From: a virus
Length of the DNA stretch: 21,242 nt
Virus record (IMG/VR): IMGVR_UViG_3300023216_000898
Coordinates: 1-21,242 of that record
Reading direction: 5' to 3' (one strand)
Numbering within the stretch: the stretch's first letter is position 1; each line of letters starts with the position of its first letter. Position numbers and translations under genes: made by a program. Below, piece by piece: positions 1 to 8,380 of this stretch. Below the pieces are notes generated by a model, which saw only the letters and a program-made list of their open reading frames with translations, was not told the origin of the DNA and did not search any database.

Positions 1-1079
1 GCTGCCTCACTGGCTGTTACGCTGTCTGCATAAGCTGGGTCTATAGATACTGCAGAGGCCTCACTGGCTGTTACGCTGTCTGCAAGTGAGTTAGCCACGG
101 CCAGAGCTAGGACTGCTGCCTCACTGGCTGTTACGCTGTCTGCAAGTGAGTTAGCCACGGCCAGAGCTGCGGCCTCACTAGCTATTATGCTATCGCCAAG
201 GGGTAGGAATGTCGTAAGGAGTGCTACAAGGTCTTCCGTTACCGTAACACTGTCTGCAAGTGAGTTAGCCAGGGCCAGAACCACAGCCTCACTAGCCATC
301 ACACTGTCTGCAAGTGGGTTAGCCAGGGCCAAGGCTGCGGCCTCACTAGCTGTTACGCTGTCTGCCTTAACCGCTGCGTAGCTCTTAGTATCTGCCTCGG
401 AAGTAGTTATGCTGTCCGCATAAGCTGAGTCTATAGATACTGCAGAGGCCTCACTGGCTGTTACGCTATCGCCAAGGGGTAGGAATGTCGTAAGGGCTGC
501 CACGAGGTCTTCCGTTATCGTGACACTGTCTGCAAGTAAGTTAGCCAGGGCCAGGGCTGCTGCCTCACTGGCTGTTACGCTATCGCCAAGGGGTAGGAAT
601 GTCGTAAGGGCTGCCACGAGGTCTTCCGTTATCGTGACACTGTCTGCAAGTGAGTTAGCCACGGCCAGGACTGTGGCCTCACTAGTTGTTACGCTATCCG
701 CAAGTGAGTTAGCCAGAGCCAAGACTGCTGCCTCACTAGCTATTATGCTATCGCCAAGGGCCTGGACGGTCGTAAGGAGTGCTACAAGGTCTTCCGTTAC
801 CGTAACACTGTCTGCGAAACTCGGAGCAATAGAATAGGTAATTCCGTCTGAGGCAACCACAACCTCTAGGACAGACGTAGCAACCGCAAATACCTGGCTA
901 TCAGAGACTGTAGCAATCTGCGTAGGTAAGATATGGGAAGGAACAAGCGTAGCAGCAGCTACTATCCCACTAAGCGCAGCTGTCGCCACTGGTGTTACAT
1001 AAGACTCCGCAACAGCAATATTAGACCCGGTCACCAAAGCAATAGCAGTTACTACCGTAATGGCGGCCCTACTAGTCAT
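1..1079 (-). CDS. Repeat-built virion protein, probable tail fibre or tail-associated (3' end outside window)
   Basis: An open frame starts with ATG at 1077-1079, overlaps the stop of the preceding gene as ATGA, and stays open to the left edge (about 359 codons seen; C-terminus missing). Residues 1-25 are hydrophobic and Ala/Val-rich, like a signal peptide or membrane anchor, which is unusual for a fibre. From about residue 80 the protein is made of units of 18-20 residues built on ADSVTxSEAxxLALANS, interleaved with longer 38-residue units that add TEDLVALLTTFLPLGDS. The repeats are near-identical at DNA level, so they are recent duplications or kept alike by recombination. Its place at the end of the morphogenesis operon, after connector and BppU-N-like genes, suggests an elongated structural protein such as a fibre shaft. 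This role is inferred from position and repeat character, not from a recognised family. Confidence 0.75.
   Translation of the reverse strand, partial: MTSRAAITVVTAIALVTGSNIAVAESYVTPVATAALSGIVAAATLVPSHILPTQIATVSDSQVFAVATSVLEVVVASDGITYSIAPSFADSVTVTEDLVALLTTVQALGDSIIASEAAVLALANSLADSVTTSEATVLAVANSLADSVTITEDLVAALTTFLPLGDSVTASEAAALALANLLADSVTITEDLVAALTTFLPLGDSVTASEASAVSIDSAYADSITTSEADTKSYAAVKADSVTASEAAALALANPLADSVMASEAVVLALANSLADSVTVTEDLVALLTTFLPLGDSIIASEAAALAVANSLADSVTASEAAVLALAVANSLADSVTASEASAVSIDPAYADSVTASEA
58..168. repeat. Exact 51-bp direct repeat, period 60 bp
   Basis: Positions 58-108 and 118-168 are identical over 51 bp, spaced 60 bp (20 codons). This is the short unit of the repeat protein. 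Related short units recur at about 245-300, 300-360 and 640-740 with a few substitutions. Confidence 0.9.
448..651. repeat. Exact 90-bp direct repeat, period 114 bp
   Basis: Positions 448-537 and 562-651 are identical over 90 bp, spaced 114 bp (38 codons). Two more diverged copies of the same long unit lie near 183-265 and 738-815. The period is a multiple of three, so copy-number change keeps the frame of the repeat protein on the minus strand. Confidence 0.93.
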
Positions 1080-1411
1080 GACGCAGCTACCCGCACACGA
1101 AACCTAAGTGTGTCAAACACCGTGTGGATATCCCCATTATAGGAGATTAGAATATCTCCCTCATATGCCCCTGCAGTAACGTCGAGAACGCCCCCAGTAA
1201 AATCAAATTGAACTATACCATCAGACCCGCCTCCAGGCTTAGTGCAGGTTATAGTGGATAACGTCGTAGTCGTTCCAGCCAGTCTAAATTTAACAGTGAT
1301 AACCGTAGAGCTAGCCGAAAGGTCCAACGCAATACCGGACGCCTCGTTAGTCAGCGCAAGCTGAATGGCAGGTAGTTCATCTCCAACAACTGTCTGAATT
1401 GTATCTGCCAT
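1076..1411 (-). CDS. BppU-N-like small virion or baseplate protein
   Basis: The protein has 111 residues. The pattern DELPAIQLALTNE, then SSTVITVKFRLAG, then GGVLDVTAGAYEGDILISY and HTVFDTLRFRVR resembles the immunoglobulin-like N-terminal domain of BppU-type baseplate upper proteins, which is widespread among small phage structural proteins. ATG at 1409-1411 was chosen because AGGG lies 7 nt upstream. An in-frame TTG two codons earlier (1415-1417) is too close to that site. The stop overlaps the start of the repeat protein (ATGA), so the two products are probably translationally coupled and may assemble together. Family identity is by eye and the role is inferred from context. Confidence 0.7.
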   Translation of the reverse strand: MADTIQTVVGDELPAIQLALTNEASGIALDLSASSTVITVKFRLAGTTTTLSTITCTKPGGGSDGIVQFDFTGGVLDVTAGAYEGDILISYNGDIHTVFDTLRFRVRVAAS

Positions 1412-1420
1412 GGTCAATCC

Positions 1421-2074
1421 CTACGCTAATGGGTTTCCGCGCACAGTAAGAGTCGCCCGTCCAGACCCCAAGTTCATACGTGCCCTGCGCTCTGCACCCT
1501 TGAACGAGTACTGCTTAGCATGGTACGCAGCTAACTCACGATCTGACCATGGCTGCCCCGGAAGAACAAGTAGGGACTGCAAGGCACCGTGCATAATAAC
1601 TGTTTCCAGATCATCCATCACGGTTTTATCCATACCCGTCGAGTCTCGAAGCGGCTTCAACGCTAAAAACATCTTGATGTCATACGTAATATCCGCATCA
1701 GGCGGGGGCACAACATAGAACGTATCCGGATCAATATACGTTATGAATTGTGGAGACCCCTGCTCACTTACAGTGGGGTCCGGATATTTCGGGTATCTAT
1801 AATGAACAAACTCAAGTGTCACTGGCTGAATAGCTAACCCATTAGAGGATACCGTAATAATAGCGTGGACTTCAGTGCTGGACGGAACACTAAATGCGTA
1901 ATCCACCACGCCTTGCGTTAGCCTAATATCCGGCTGCTCATACCTCCACGCAAGCGTGCGAGCAGTTGCCTCAATCGCGGCATCCCGAATATGCGAAATA
2001 ATAACAGGCTGCGGACAACCCGGCGCACTAGACGCTAAGCGGTTAACAAGATCGGAAAACAGCCGAATAGCCAT
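1421..2074 (-). CDS. Putative head-tail connector or adaptor protein (type 2)
   Basis: The 217-residue protein shows a pattern common in phage connector-region proteins: an N-terminal helix with HIRDAAIEATARTLAWRYE (about residues 28-46), a beta-rich middle with GSPQFITYIDPDTFYVVPPP (about 105-124), then GALQSLLVLPGQPWSDRELA (about 163-182) and a basic end. In related phages such proteins neighbour a DUF6682-type adaptor, as here, and are thought to seal the portal or connect it to the tail. Its ATG overlaps the upstream stop as TAATG, implying coupling. The fold and exact place in the virion are not proven by sequence alone; a tail-tube A role is the main alternative. Confidence 0.7.
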   Translation of the reverse strand: MAIRLFSDLVNRLASSAPGCPQPVIISHIRDAAIEATARTLAWRYEQPDIRLTQGVVDYAFSVPSSTEVHAIITVSSNGLAIQPVTLEFVHYRYPKYPDPTVSEQGSPQFITYIDPDTFYVVPPPDADITYDIKMFLALKPLRDSTGMDKTVMDDLETVIMHGALQSLLVLPGQPWSDRELAAYHAKQYSFKGAERRARMNLGSGRATLTVRGNPLA

Positions 2075-2724
2075 TAAACGACCTCCACCTTGAGTTCCGC
2101 TAACCCAGCGTCCTCTGCATCAGTAAGCGCACGAGACGCCAAATTAGCCCCCAACATCTGCAAATAGGACTCCTTGAACATCTTAGCACGTCCACTATCG
2201 ACATGCTCATCATCTACAGACTCAACAAGGAACACCACTATATCCACCATAACTGGGAAATAGGCGTCTGATAAAAGCAGCACCGTAGCTGCTCCTGTGT
2301 ATGAAATTGGAACCTGAGAATACTCAATATCTAGATTCTGGGCTGAAGGGGCCTGGGGGTAAATGAAAAACTTATTAGGGTTGCGCACATGGCGCATCCA
2401 GTTTATCGCCGCCGCAGCCGTATCATTAGGCCAGTTAGGCACGGTCTGATCAAGCACTTCACGAGACACCTCAACAAGCCGCGCACCCCCCACAACAGAG
2501 TACACCTCAATAATACGAAGAGAATCGCTAGGCATAGTCTGCAAGACCTCGCCAGCCACACAGGTTAGTGTGGTGACATTAGCAAACAAATCAGGCCGAA
2601 GAAGCTGTATCCGCTTCAGCCCCTGATTACATAGGCCAAGCATAAACGTATCAGAATACCGAAAGGTCGCCGTCGTATCCTGTACGATCCGCCTAACCTC
2701 GGTAATAACGTCATCAAGGGTCAC
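2074..2724 (-). CDS. Phage adaptor protein, DUF6682-like
   Basis: The 216-residue protein matches the usual layout of the DUF6682 adaptor family as I remember it: CNQGLKRIQLLRPDLF (about 32-47), VAGEVLQTMP (56-65), a SREVLDQTVPNWP segment (about 87-99), then FFIYPQAP (118-125) and an EYSQVPISY strand. Such proteins dock under the portal to start the neck of short- or long-tailed phages. The start is GTG at 2722-2724, overlapping the previous stop as GTGA; no ATG gives the full N-terminal helix. The acidic C-terminal helix is typical of ring-forming adaptors. Assignment rests on motif order, without a search. Confidence 0.75.
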   Translation of the reverse strand: MTLDDVITEVRRIVQDTTATFRYSDTFMLGLCNQGLKRIQLLRPDLFANVTTLTCVAGEVLQTMPSDSLRIIEVYSVVGGARLVEVSREVLDQTVPNWPNDTAAAAINWMRHVRNPNKFFIYPQAPSAQNLDIEYSQVPISYTGAATVLLLSDAYFPVMVDIVVFLVESVDDEHVDSGRAKMFKESYLQMLGANLASRALTDAEDAGLAELKVEVV

Positions 2725-2984
2725 TTAGGCAATCCCCGTAATGCGTCAGCCCGTACTGCAACCTTAATCTTCTTACCCTTGGAAGGCTTCACATCGTCAC
2801 CAACAGACATATCGATCTTTGATTTACGGCCCTTCTGCTTCGCCGGGAGAAACTTCTCTGGGAACGCAACTTCCTCTGAGACCTCTTCAACAGCAGGATT
2901 TGGGGCAAGATTTGCGTTATACGAATAAATTGTGCCGTCCAACTTATGACGAAGCCAACGGCCCGGAATAGCCAAATTCGACAT
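2721..2984 (-). CDS. Small basic protein of unknown function
   Basis: This 87-residue protein has no family I recognise. The N-terminal third is mixed and aromatic (IPGRWLRHKLDGTIYSYN). The middle is acidic, and the C-terminal half is strongly basic (QKGRKSKID, PSKGKKIKV) and probably flexible. A strong AAGGAG lies 7 nt before the ATG, so it is well translated even though a hairpin terminator lies just upstream. Its position between the capsid genes and the adaptor suggests a minor head or head-completion protein, which is inference only. Confidence 0.65.
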   Translation of the reverse strand: MSNLAIPGRWLRHKLDGTIYSYNANLAPNPAVEEVSEEVAFPEKFLPAKQKGRKSKIDMSVGDDVKPSKGKKIKVAVRADALRGLPK

Positions 2985-3000
2985 AACAGGCTCCTTAAAT

Positions 3001-3036
3001 TAAAAGAGCGAGGGGACTAGCACAAAACTAGTCCCC
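3001..3036 (-). terminator. Intrinsic terminator or attenuator after the capsid genes
   Basis: A perfect 9-bp stem, ggggactag at 3012-3020 and ctagtcccc at 3028-3036, has a 7-nt loop. Read on the minus strand it is followed by TCGCTCTTTT. It lies between the capsid accessory gene and the 87-residue gene. It probably lowers transcription of the connector and tail genes relative to the capsid genes. Confidence 0.75.
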
Positions 3037-3042
3037 CCAATC

Positions 3043-3543
3043 CTAGGCGGCGTCTACAACGCCATCACCGGAAACATCACACATGATGGCCCAGACAACC
3101 ACTTTCGCAGTGTCACACGCATTAACCTGAACCAGGTCAATCGTGTCGGCAGAGCTATAGTATTTACCCTTACCGAGACCAATGATGACGTTGGGTGTGC
3201 CCTCCGTCAAAACATGCGCCGGGCCAAAGCCAGCAACGGCATTACCGTCTACACCGTCAAGGTAACCATCGGGATCGGTACCATCACCTAGATCGAACGT
3301 CTGAGTACCGCCCTCTGCCGTGAGGACATTGAGCCCAGCAGAAATGACGAACGTATTTGCAGGCACATGGAGTGCTTGCAGGATATCGCCCGCACCCAAC
3401 GCCGTAGCACCGGCAGCAGAACGCGCCGCAGTGATGAGAGCGAAATCCATCACCACCTGCTCGACACGAATGCGATTCCGCGCCTTATCGCTCGGAGCCG
3501 CCGTGCCTTTAGCATACCCGAAGGTATCTGTAAAAGTAGTCAT
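3043..3543 (-). CDS. Probable capsid accessory (decoration or head) protein
   Basis: This 166-residue protein is directly downstream of the major capsid gene and is preceded by AAGGAG 9 nt before the ATG, so high expression is likely. It is mostly small residues, with beta-rich segments: LHVPANTFVISAGLNVLTAE (about 58-77), TFDLGDGTDPDGYLDG (81-96) and DTIDLVQVNACDTAKVVVWA. The pattern of a tolerant VxAG...DLGDGTDPDGYLDGVD core recurs in abundant phage head proteins of unnamed families. A decoration or head-fibre role is inferred from position and abundance signals. It carries no catalytic motif. Confidence 0.65.
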   Translation of the reverse strand: MTTFTDTFGYAKGTAAPSDKARNRIRVEQVVMDFALITAARSAAGATALGAGDILQALHVPANTFVISAGLNVLTAEGGTQTFDLGDGTDPDGYLDGVDGNAVAGFGPAHVLTEGTPNVIIGLGKGKYYSSADTIDLVQVNACDTAKVVVWAIMCDVSGDGVVDAA

Positions 3544-3561
3544 AGCATTATTCTCCTTAGG

Positions 3562-4482
3562 CTATGCGATGGTGATGATGCCAGCAGTCAGGGCTTCGCC
3601 CTTTACGACTTTGTAGCCGTAAACCTGCAGACCACGAATGATGTCACCAAAAGTGCTCTCCGCACGGAGAGTCTCCATGTTGGTCATCTGGGAGGCGAAC
3701 GTAAGCCCCTTCTTATGACCGGAGAAGATGGTGAACTCACCGCCGGGACCGGTAGCCGACAACGGCAGATTGTGCGACACATAGAGCATGAAGCGATCAA
3801 TCATACCAAGGCGACCATTACGCAGCGGGGACGAGCCGTCGCCGGTAATGGACGCATCCTTGAGATCGGACTGTTTGATAAGCCCAGCCATCTTGGCGGG
3901 GATAAGCATCCAGCGATCCTGCTCAGGAACATTGGCTTCGTCAAGGACCGTACCGTGGTTAATGATCTCGGCCAGGACGTTACTCGTCGTCAGAGCGTTG
4001 GGAGTGCCCGCCACGCCGAGGTCAATCGCCAAGGTCTGCTCACCAGCGGTGAGACCCTTATTAGCAGTCGGAATATCCGTAGCAATGTTGGAAAGAACGT
4101 CCTGATCGACCACAATCTTCATCTGCTCAGAAGCGTCCTTAGACCACATATCCATCATTTTGATATCCGACTGAACCTGGTCAACATCATCCTCGACGCA
4201 GGAGAAATACTTACCCTTATCGATGAGAAGTTGAATTTTTGGCTTGTCGGGGTTTTCCACGATGAGCGTCTGTCCCTTGACGTAATTGCGGATGGTGATG
4301 TCCGGAGTTGTCCGGATGTTCACCGTATCACCGAAGGCTTTGATCGAGCCCTCATAGTCGGTGTTAGCAATGACCGCAAGCACCGTCGCGTCATAGAAAT
4401 TTTCGATGAGCTTCCCCGCCCAGAGTTCTGGGATGAAGTTGCCCGTATAGGCCGGATGGCCGGGAGATACTGCGAATGCCAT
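3562..4482 (-). CDS. Major capsid protein
   Basis: The 306-residue protein opens with FIPELWAGKLIENFYDATVLAVIANTDYEG split over residues 16-45, followed by GDTVNIRTTPDITIRNY (51-67), a signature region of a large group of HK97-fold major capsid proteins in tailed phages. Later segments VPEQDRWMLIPAKMAGLI and the C-terminal EVYGYKVV-like end (LQVYGYKVVKGEAL) match the family's usual helix and domain order. Its length fits an uncleaved coat protein made with a separate scaffold, and the scaffold gene is immediately upstream. AAGGAG lies 7 nt before the ATG. I cannot assign a subfamily. Confidence 0.92.
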   Translation of the reverse strand: MAFAVSPGHPAYTGNFIPELWAGKLIENFYDATVLAVIANTDYEGSIKAFGDTVNIRTTPDITIRNYVKGQTLIVENPDKPKIQLLIDKGKYFSCVEDDVDQVQSDIKMMDMWSKDASEQMKIVVDQDVLSNIATDIPTANKGLTAGEQTLAIDLGVAGTPNALTTSNVLAEIINHGTVLDEANVPEQDRWMLIPAKMAGLIKQSDLKDASITGDGSSPLRNGRLGMIDRFMLYVSHNLPLSATGPGGEFTIFSGHKKGLTFASQMTNMETLRAESTFGDIIRGLQVYGYKVVKGEALTAGIITIA

Positions 4483-4501
4483 AAGATGGCTCCTTTACAA
4501 A

Positions 4502-5500
4502 CTACGCATGGATGATGCGCCCCTCCGCCTGTGCGGCGAAAATGTCGCGCTCGATAGTGTTCCGTTCTTTCTCCTTACCCTGAAATTTACCCTTCTGGAC
4601 ATTAGTGAAGAAATCTGCGATGTCCTTCGGAGTATAGGTCCTCTTTCCCCCCGTAGTGGACGTACTAGATGCACGCCCCTTACCAGGAGTGACCTGCTTC
4701 TCAAGCTCAGAGGCAGCCCGGTTAGGCTGAGCTAGGGCAGTTCCAGTTAGGGTTTGCCAGGAATTAAAGAACTCAGCCACACGCTGCCAGTCCATATTCT
4801 GTTGAGCATTCTCCAGATAGGACTGCCGCGTAACGCCGGAAAGAGGGTCAATCTCTAACAACCAGGACTGGAAGTCCGGACTATCATTAACTTCCCGCCA
4901 ATCGGGCGCGGCCTTCATAAGTTGAGACCAGAACAGCTGTTCGGAGCTACGCGCCTGCTGTGATGCAAGTTGCTCAACACGGGGGATAACGTCCCCCTGT
5001 AACGCAGCAACCTGCGCCCCGAGATCAGTAATTTTCTGCTGGAACTCACCAGCAATCTCACGACTGACCTTGCGCATAATGTCGATAGACTCACCATACT
5101 CCTCCACCTCATCATCAGTAAGTAAACTCACCGGTGCTGTGGCCTCGGCTGCAGGTACAGGCATAGGCGCAGCCTGTACAGTGGAAACTAGATTCTCCAA
5201 CTGCTGTACACGTTCGCTCATCGCCCTATTTTCTTGAGTAAGGCGCGGAACATCAGAGTTGTACATGCCCTGCAAAGTCCGATACTTCTGTTCAAAGGTC
5301 TCTTCCTGGGCACCATTGTCCGGCTCGTCGGACACTGGCGGCGCAACCTCGTCAGCGCTGACGCTAGGCTCAACTCCCTGAATAGTAGCCTGGGACTCCG
5401 GCGCTTCATCAATCGTAGACGACGCGGAATCGGAGTTAAGGTCTTTATACAGGGCTTGCACAGCCTCAGTCTGCTTACGAACTTGCTCGGGAACTGTCAT
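4502..5500 (-). CDS. Capsid scaffolding protein
   Basis: The 332-residue protein shows scaffold architecture: an acidic, Ser/Pro-rich disordered N-terminus (about 1-66), a coiled-coil starting at FEQKYRTLQGMYNSDVPRL (69-87) and running to about 110, a second helical region (about 140-200), and a basic C-terminal helix region beginning YTPKDIADFF and rich in Lys. A basic helical tail that contacts the coat protein is usual for P22-type scaffolds. The gene sits between portal and coat, where scaffolds normally lie. The start has AGGAG 8 nt upstream. No protease motif is visible, so scaffold exit is probably not by a fused protease. Confidence 0.87.
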   Translation of the reverse strand: MTVPEQVRKQTEAVQALYKDLNSDSASSTIDEAPESQATIQGVEPSVSADEVAPPVSDEPDNGAQEETFEQKYRTLQGMYNSDVPRLTQENRAMSERVQQLENLVSTVQAAPMPVPAAEATAPVSLLTDDEVEEYGESIDIMRKVSREIAGEFQQKITDLGAQVAALQGDVIPRVEQLASQQARSSEQLFWSQLMKAAPDWREVNDSPDFQSWLLEIDPLSGVTRQSYLENAQQNMDWQRVAEFFNSWQTLTGTALAQPNRAASELEKQVTPGKGRASSTSTTGGKRTYTPKDIADFFTNVQKGKFQGKEKERNTIERDIFAAQAEGRIIHA

Positions 5501-5543
5501 TATACGCTCCTATCGGTATGCGTGGTTAGTAAGAGGCTATCCA

Positions 5544-5759
5544 TTACGGTGCCTTTATATTCGGAGCATCACTAAGGAGTTTATTCAACTCCTGGAGAAC
5601 CTGGCAACGCCCCGAAGCAAGCTGCTGGGTCTCTCTCGCCACGAGAGGTAGGCGCGTTAGCTCATGAGCTTCCCACTCTGCTAAATACGCCGCCACGCGT
5701 GGCACATTCTGCGCAATATGCGCAAAAGACTTTATAACATCTGGGCTAGGCTGGATCAT
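5544..5759 (-). CDS. Small helical protein between portal and scaffold
   Basis: The 71-residue protein is predicted all-helical from its spacing of hydrophobic residues. Its C-terminal half, SGRCQVLQELNKLL, resembles small proteins found next to portal genes in other phages; I know no function for them. The ATG overlaps the portal stop as ATGA, so translation is coupled to the portal. It might help portal or procapsid assembly, by position only. Confidence 0.65.
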   Translation of the reverse strand: MIQPSPDVIKSFAHIAQNVPRVAAYLAEWEAHELTRLPLVARETQQLASGRCQVLQELNKLLSDAPNIKAP

Positions 5760-7795
5760 ACTGCCCTACCCGTGTTCTGGTTAGCGACAATGTTCTCACC
5801 ACCGGCTGGGTTACCGGCCGCATCAAGCGTCTGCGGCGCAGGAACAGAACCCTGCCCTTGTGGTGCAGAAGTAAACTGGTCGAGTGCGGCTTTCTCACGG
5901 GAAGGCACGACCTCATCTTCCGGCATCTGAAGTCCCTTAGCAACTTCCCGAAGAATAGCTGCCCTACCTTCGCGGCCCATGATCTCCATATCGAACTCAT
6001 TAGCAGTTGCCTGCAAGAACTCAACACGGCGCGTATTGACGGTATCTTTAACCGCCAAGTTAATTGCGCCACGGGGTACGATCTGGGCGTCACCCTTGAT
6101 ACTCTCATCGTCATCATAGCGCATGTTATACACGAACTGACGGTGTACAACAGGTTTTATAACGTCTGCGTCAATATACATCACCACCTGGCGAATACTC
6201 TTACCCGCCGATCCCATCAACATACTCAACCCAGACGCCGTGCGTCCAGCGCCCTGCACATTAAGATCACCGTAGATATAAGAGGGGATACCGCTGTGAT
6301 CATCAGCAAGTTTACTGAACTGCTGATATACCGCCATGAGTGCGGAGGAGTTATCATTCGGCTGGTTGAACCGGACCGCAGGCGCTGAGCCGCCGAGCGG
6401 ATCATTGAGCACTTGCCAGATGCGCCACGGGTGCATCTGGGTAATGTCCTCGTTAGGTGGAATGCGTTCTAAGTTCACCTCAACCTGGGGACCGGAAGCA
6501 ATACCCATATTATTGACGAGCGACCGAGCCGCTGCATTACAAACACTCTGCACGTCGGAAATAATCTCAGGGATGCCCTTACCCCAAAATGCGCCGGGAC
6601 TGCGGATGAAGGAAGTTACTGCATAGGGCTTCTCTCCAAGCGGGTCATAATTAAGCGTTGCCTTAATGACGTAGTCCCCAACGAGCCACACATTAGCATC
6701 GTACTCCTTGGCGGAGTCTCCGATCTCTTCTTCAGTGAGCCCCCACTCAAGGAGCATCTTACCGCTGATCTTACCCCAAAATTCCAGAGCATCGAAGATT
6801 GCGGTCGGGCGCTGCTCCGTGCTGTGCTTACGTTCGAGGTCCTCTTTCTCTGACTCAGCGAACGAGCTAATCCAGCTCGCAGAGTTCCCCACGTCTAGCA
6901 CCGAACGAATAGCCTCATCATCATACCCAGGCACGCCGATTAAATCAGAGAGGGCCATGCGCGTAAGGGGGTGGTGGTGAAAAATATACCCATCCGAAAG
7001 CTTAGATATCCCAGGTTCGGGGTAGAAGCGAAACGGATCAACCCGCTCGAACTCCGGAGCCAACACCTCATCGGCCACAGCTATAGTCTTACCTTCCGCA
7101 TCCGTGCTCCACGACAACTTGCGCTGGCGGCGCACGATAGGCCCTTTAATAATAGCCGCCGGGAATGTCACCAAATCAGTGAGGAACTCGTTGAACGCTA
7201 CGGACCACCCACCCTCCGCGAACTGGTCGGCAATCTTAATCCGCATCCGCTCCGTCCGCGCCTTCGCCTCCTGGAGAACCTGGAACCTAAGCTCCTGCGC
7301 CACGACCTCTTTCAGCTGCCTCGTCTCAGATGCAGAGGGAGCGCGACCGAGGCTCTCAATCATCCCTGTCACCTTCTCACCCAGCGCCTGAGTAATCTCA
7401 TCATCTTGGGCTTCCGGTAAATCCGGATCAGGCGTGGGCCGAATATCCCACGGCGGTGTACCCGTGTCCATGAGGATATCCCGCAGCCAGCTCTCAGCAG
7501 CGCGGCACTTCACCTCAGTAATCATCATGTAAATCTCAGAGCCGCCCTGCTGCTGGATGCTAACAAGTTTATCCGGCTCATACTCACCATTACGCTGGCG
7601 CATAGCTTTGAGCATAGCACGCTCAATGGGGTCCTTAGCCTGCTTCGCCGCATCAAACGCAGACCGGAGGAACCCAGACATTCCGCGCAGCAGCGGCACA
7701 GCCTGCCGCTGCTCCATCTCCCGGCGCGCTTCTTCTTTCTCTTGCGCGACGAGAGTCTGGTTGTCGATGACGCGAAGGAAGTTAAGACCTGCCAT
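5756..7795 (-). CDS. Portal protein (head-tail connector)
   Basis: At 679 residues it fits the large portals of podovirus-like phages. Recognisable segments are SEIYMMITEVKCRAAESWLRD split over residues 86-106, FERVDPFRFYPEPG (249-262, the usual 'D-P-x-x-F-x-x-P' element), GAFWGKGIPEI (401-411), then SGIPSYIYGD (501-510) followed by GRTASGLSML (517-526), the conserved portal crown-stem region. The Gln/Pro/Gly-rich tail (about 640-679) is probably disordered. Twelve copies would form the DNA channel at one capsid vertex and bind the terminase. GGAG lies about 13 nt before the ATG, longer than ideal, so translation may be modest, consistent with a 12-copy protein. Confidence 0.93.
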   Translation of the reverse strand: MAGLNFLRVIDNQTLVAQEKEEARREMEQRQAVPLLRGMSGFLRSAFDAAKQAKDPIERAMLKAMRQRNGEYEPDKLVSIQQQGGSEIYMMITEVKCRAAESWLRDILMDTGTPPWDIRPTPDPDLPEAQDDEITQALGEKVTGMIESLGRAPSASETRQLKEVVAQELRFQVLQEAKARTERMRIKIADQFAEGGWSVAFNEFLTDLVTFPAAIIKGPIVRRQRKLSWSTDAEGKTIAVADEVLAPEFERVDPFRFYPEPGISKLSDGYIFHHHPLTRMALSDLIGVPGYDDEAIRSVLDVGNSASWISSFAESEKEDLERKHSTEQRPTAIFDALEFWGKISGKMLLEWGLTEEEIGDSAKEYDANVWLVGDYVIKATLNYDPLGEKPYAVTSFIRSPGAFWGKGIPEIISDVQSVCNAAARSLVNNMGIASGPQVEVNLERIPPNEDITQMHPWRIWQVLNDPLGGSAPAVRFNQPNDNSSALMAVYQQFSKLADDHSGIPSYIYGDLNVQGAGRTASGLSMLMGSAGKSIRQVVMYIDADVIKPVVHRQFVYNMRYDDDESIKGDAQIVPRGAINLAVKDTVNTRRVEFLQATANEFDMEIMGREGRAAILREVAKGLQMPEDEVVPSREKAALDQFTSAPQGQGSVPAPQTLDAAGNPAGGENIVANQNTGRAV

Positions 7796-7833
7796 TATTT
7801 TTCAACTTCTCCAACGCAGTTTTGGCGCTATTG

Positions 7834-8151
7834 CTACTTATCATAGAGCCCCGAGCGGGCAGGAGCCCCAGCCGCTTGATCTTCCCAATATTCTATCTCT
7901 GCACGCAATGCCCGCGCCTTTTTATTTCCCTGAACAAGTCGCCCGTGTGCAGCTTTACCTACGTATCCCGGAGTATTGGCATAAGGGAGACTAGATATAT
8001 AATCAGAATAAGCTCGGCGAGAAGAGGCTAAATTCCTCTGAGCAACTTCTCCCCACTCTCTCATCGGAGGCCCCAGATCAAGAGGTGCTCCCTTACGAAC
8101 AGGCTTACGCGACATACCAGGTGACTGGTTCGTATATTTACGGTGGGCCAT
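7834..8151 (-). CDS. Small basic protein of unknown function
   Basis: The 105-residue protein is Arg/Lys-rich (N-terminal MAHRKYTNQSPGMSRKPVRK) with a central helix REWGEVAQRNLASSRRAYSDYISSLPYANTPGYVG and a second helix near KKARALRAEIEYWEDQ. No known family is recognised. Its ATG overlaps the upstream stop as TGATG, implying coupled translation. Lying between terminase and portal, it may be a minor head or DNA-binding protein, by inference only. Confidence 0.65.
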   Translation of the reverse strand: MAHRKYTNQSPGMSRKPVRKGAPLDLGPPMREWGEVAQRNLASSRRAYSDYISSLPYANTPGYVGKAAHGRLVQGNKKARALRAEIEYWEDQAAGAPARSGLYDK

Positions 8152-8342
8152 CAGGTGTTCGTCCCTTTACTGTTCGGGTGATACGTCTTGGGGTGGAATC
8201 CAGGGCCTGTGCCAACCTGAAACTCACCGACAGTAGCAGACCGAGACTTGGGTAACTCACGCGAAGCCCTCGCAGCCGCAGCGATCCCGGCCTTAGTATA
8301 TGGGAATTTCTTTGTCCCCTGCGGTGTTACGACTATAGGCAT
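8151..8342 (-). CDS. Small conserved-looking phage protein
   Basis: The 63-residue protein begins MPIVVTPQGTKKFPYTKAG and continues with an Ala-rich helix. The KKFPYTKxGIAAAxxA pattern is familiar from short uncharacterised phage proteins beside head genes. ATG at 8340-8342 was preferred because AGGTG precedes it; the in-frame GTG at 8358-8360 has no such site and would begin inside that signal. The gene follows a terminator by only about 40 bp, so its message is either readthrough from the terminase or starts in that gap. Confidence 0.65.
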   Translation of the reverse strand: MPIVVTPQGTKKFPYTKAGIAAAARASRELPKSRSATVGEFQVGTGPGFHPKTYHPNSKGTNT

Positions 8343-8380
8343 ACTACACCTATACCCCACGGAAACTCGTTGTGCAATAC

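Noticed and set aside
187-837. Plus-strand open frames in the repeat region
   Set aside because: They are antisense shadows of the minus-strand repeat protein and exist because the repeats lack stops in several frames.
3320-4515. Long plus-strand frame opposite the capsid genes
   Set aside because: It is antisense to a clear capsid protein and accessory protein with good ribosome sites; no motif is seen in its translation.
8343-8360. GTG start adding six residues to the 63-residue protein
   Set aside because: It has no ribosome site, and the sequence that would serve ATG 8342 lies within these codons.
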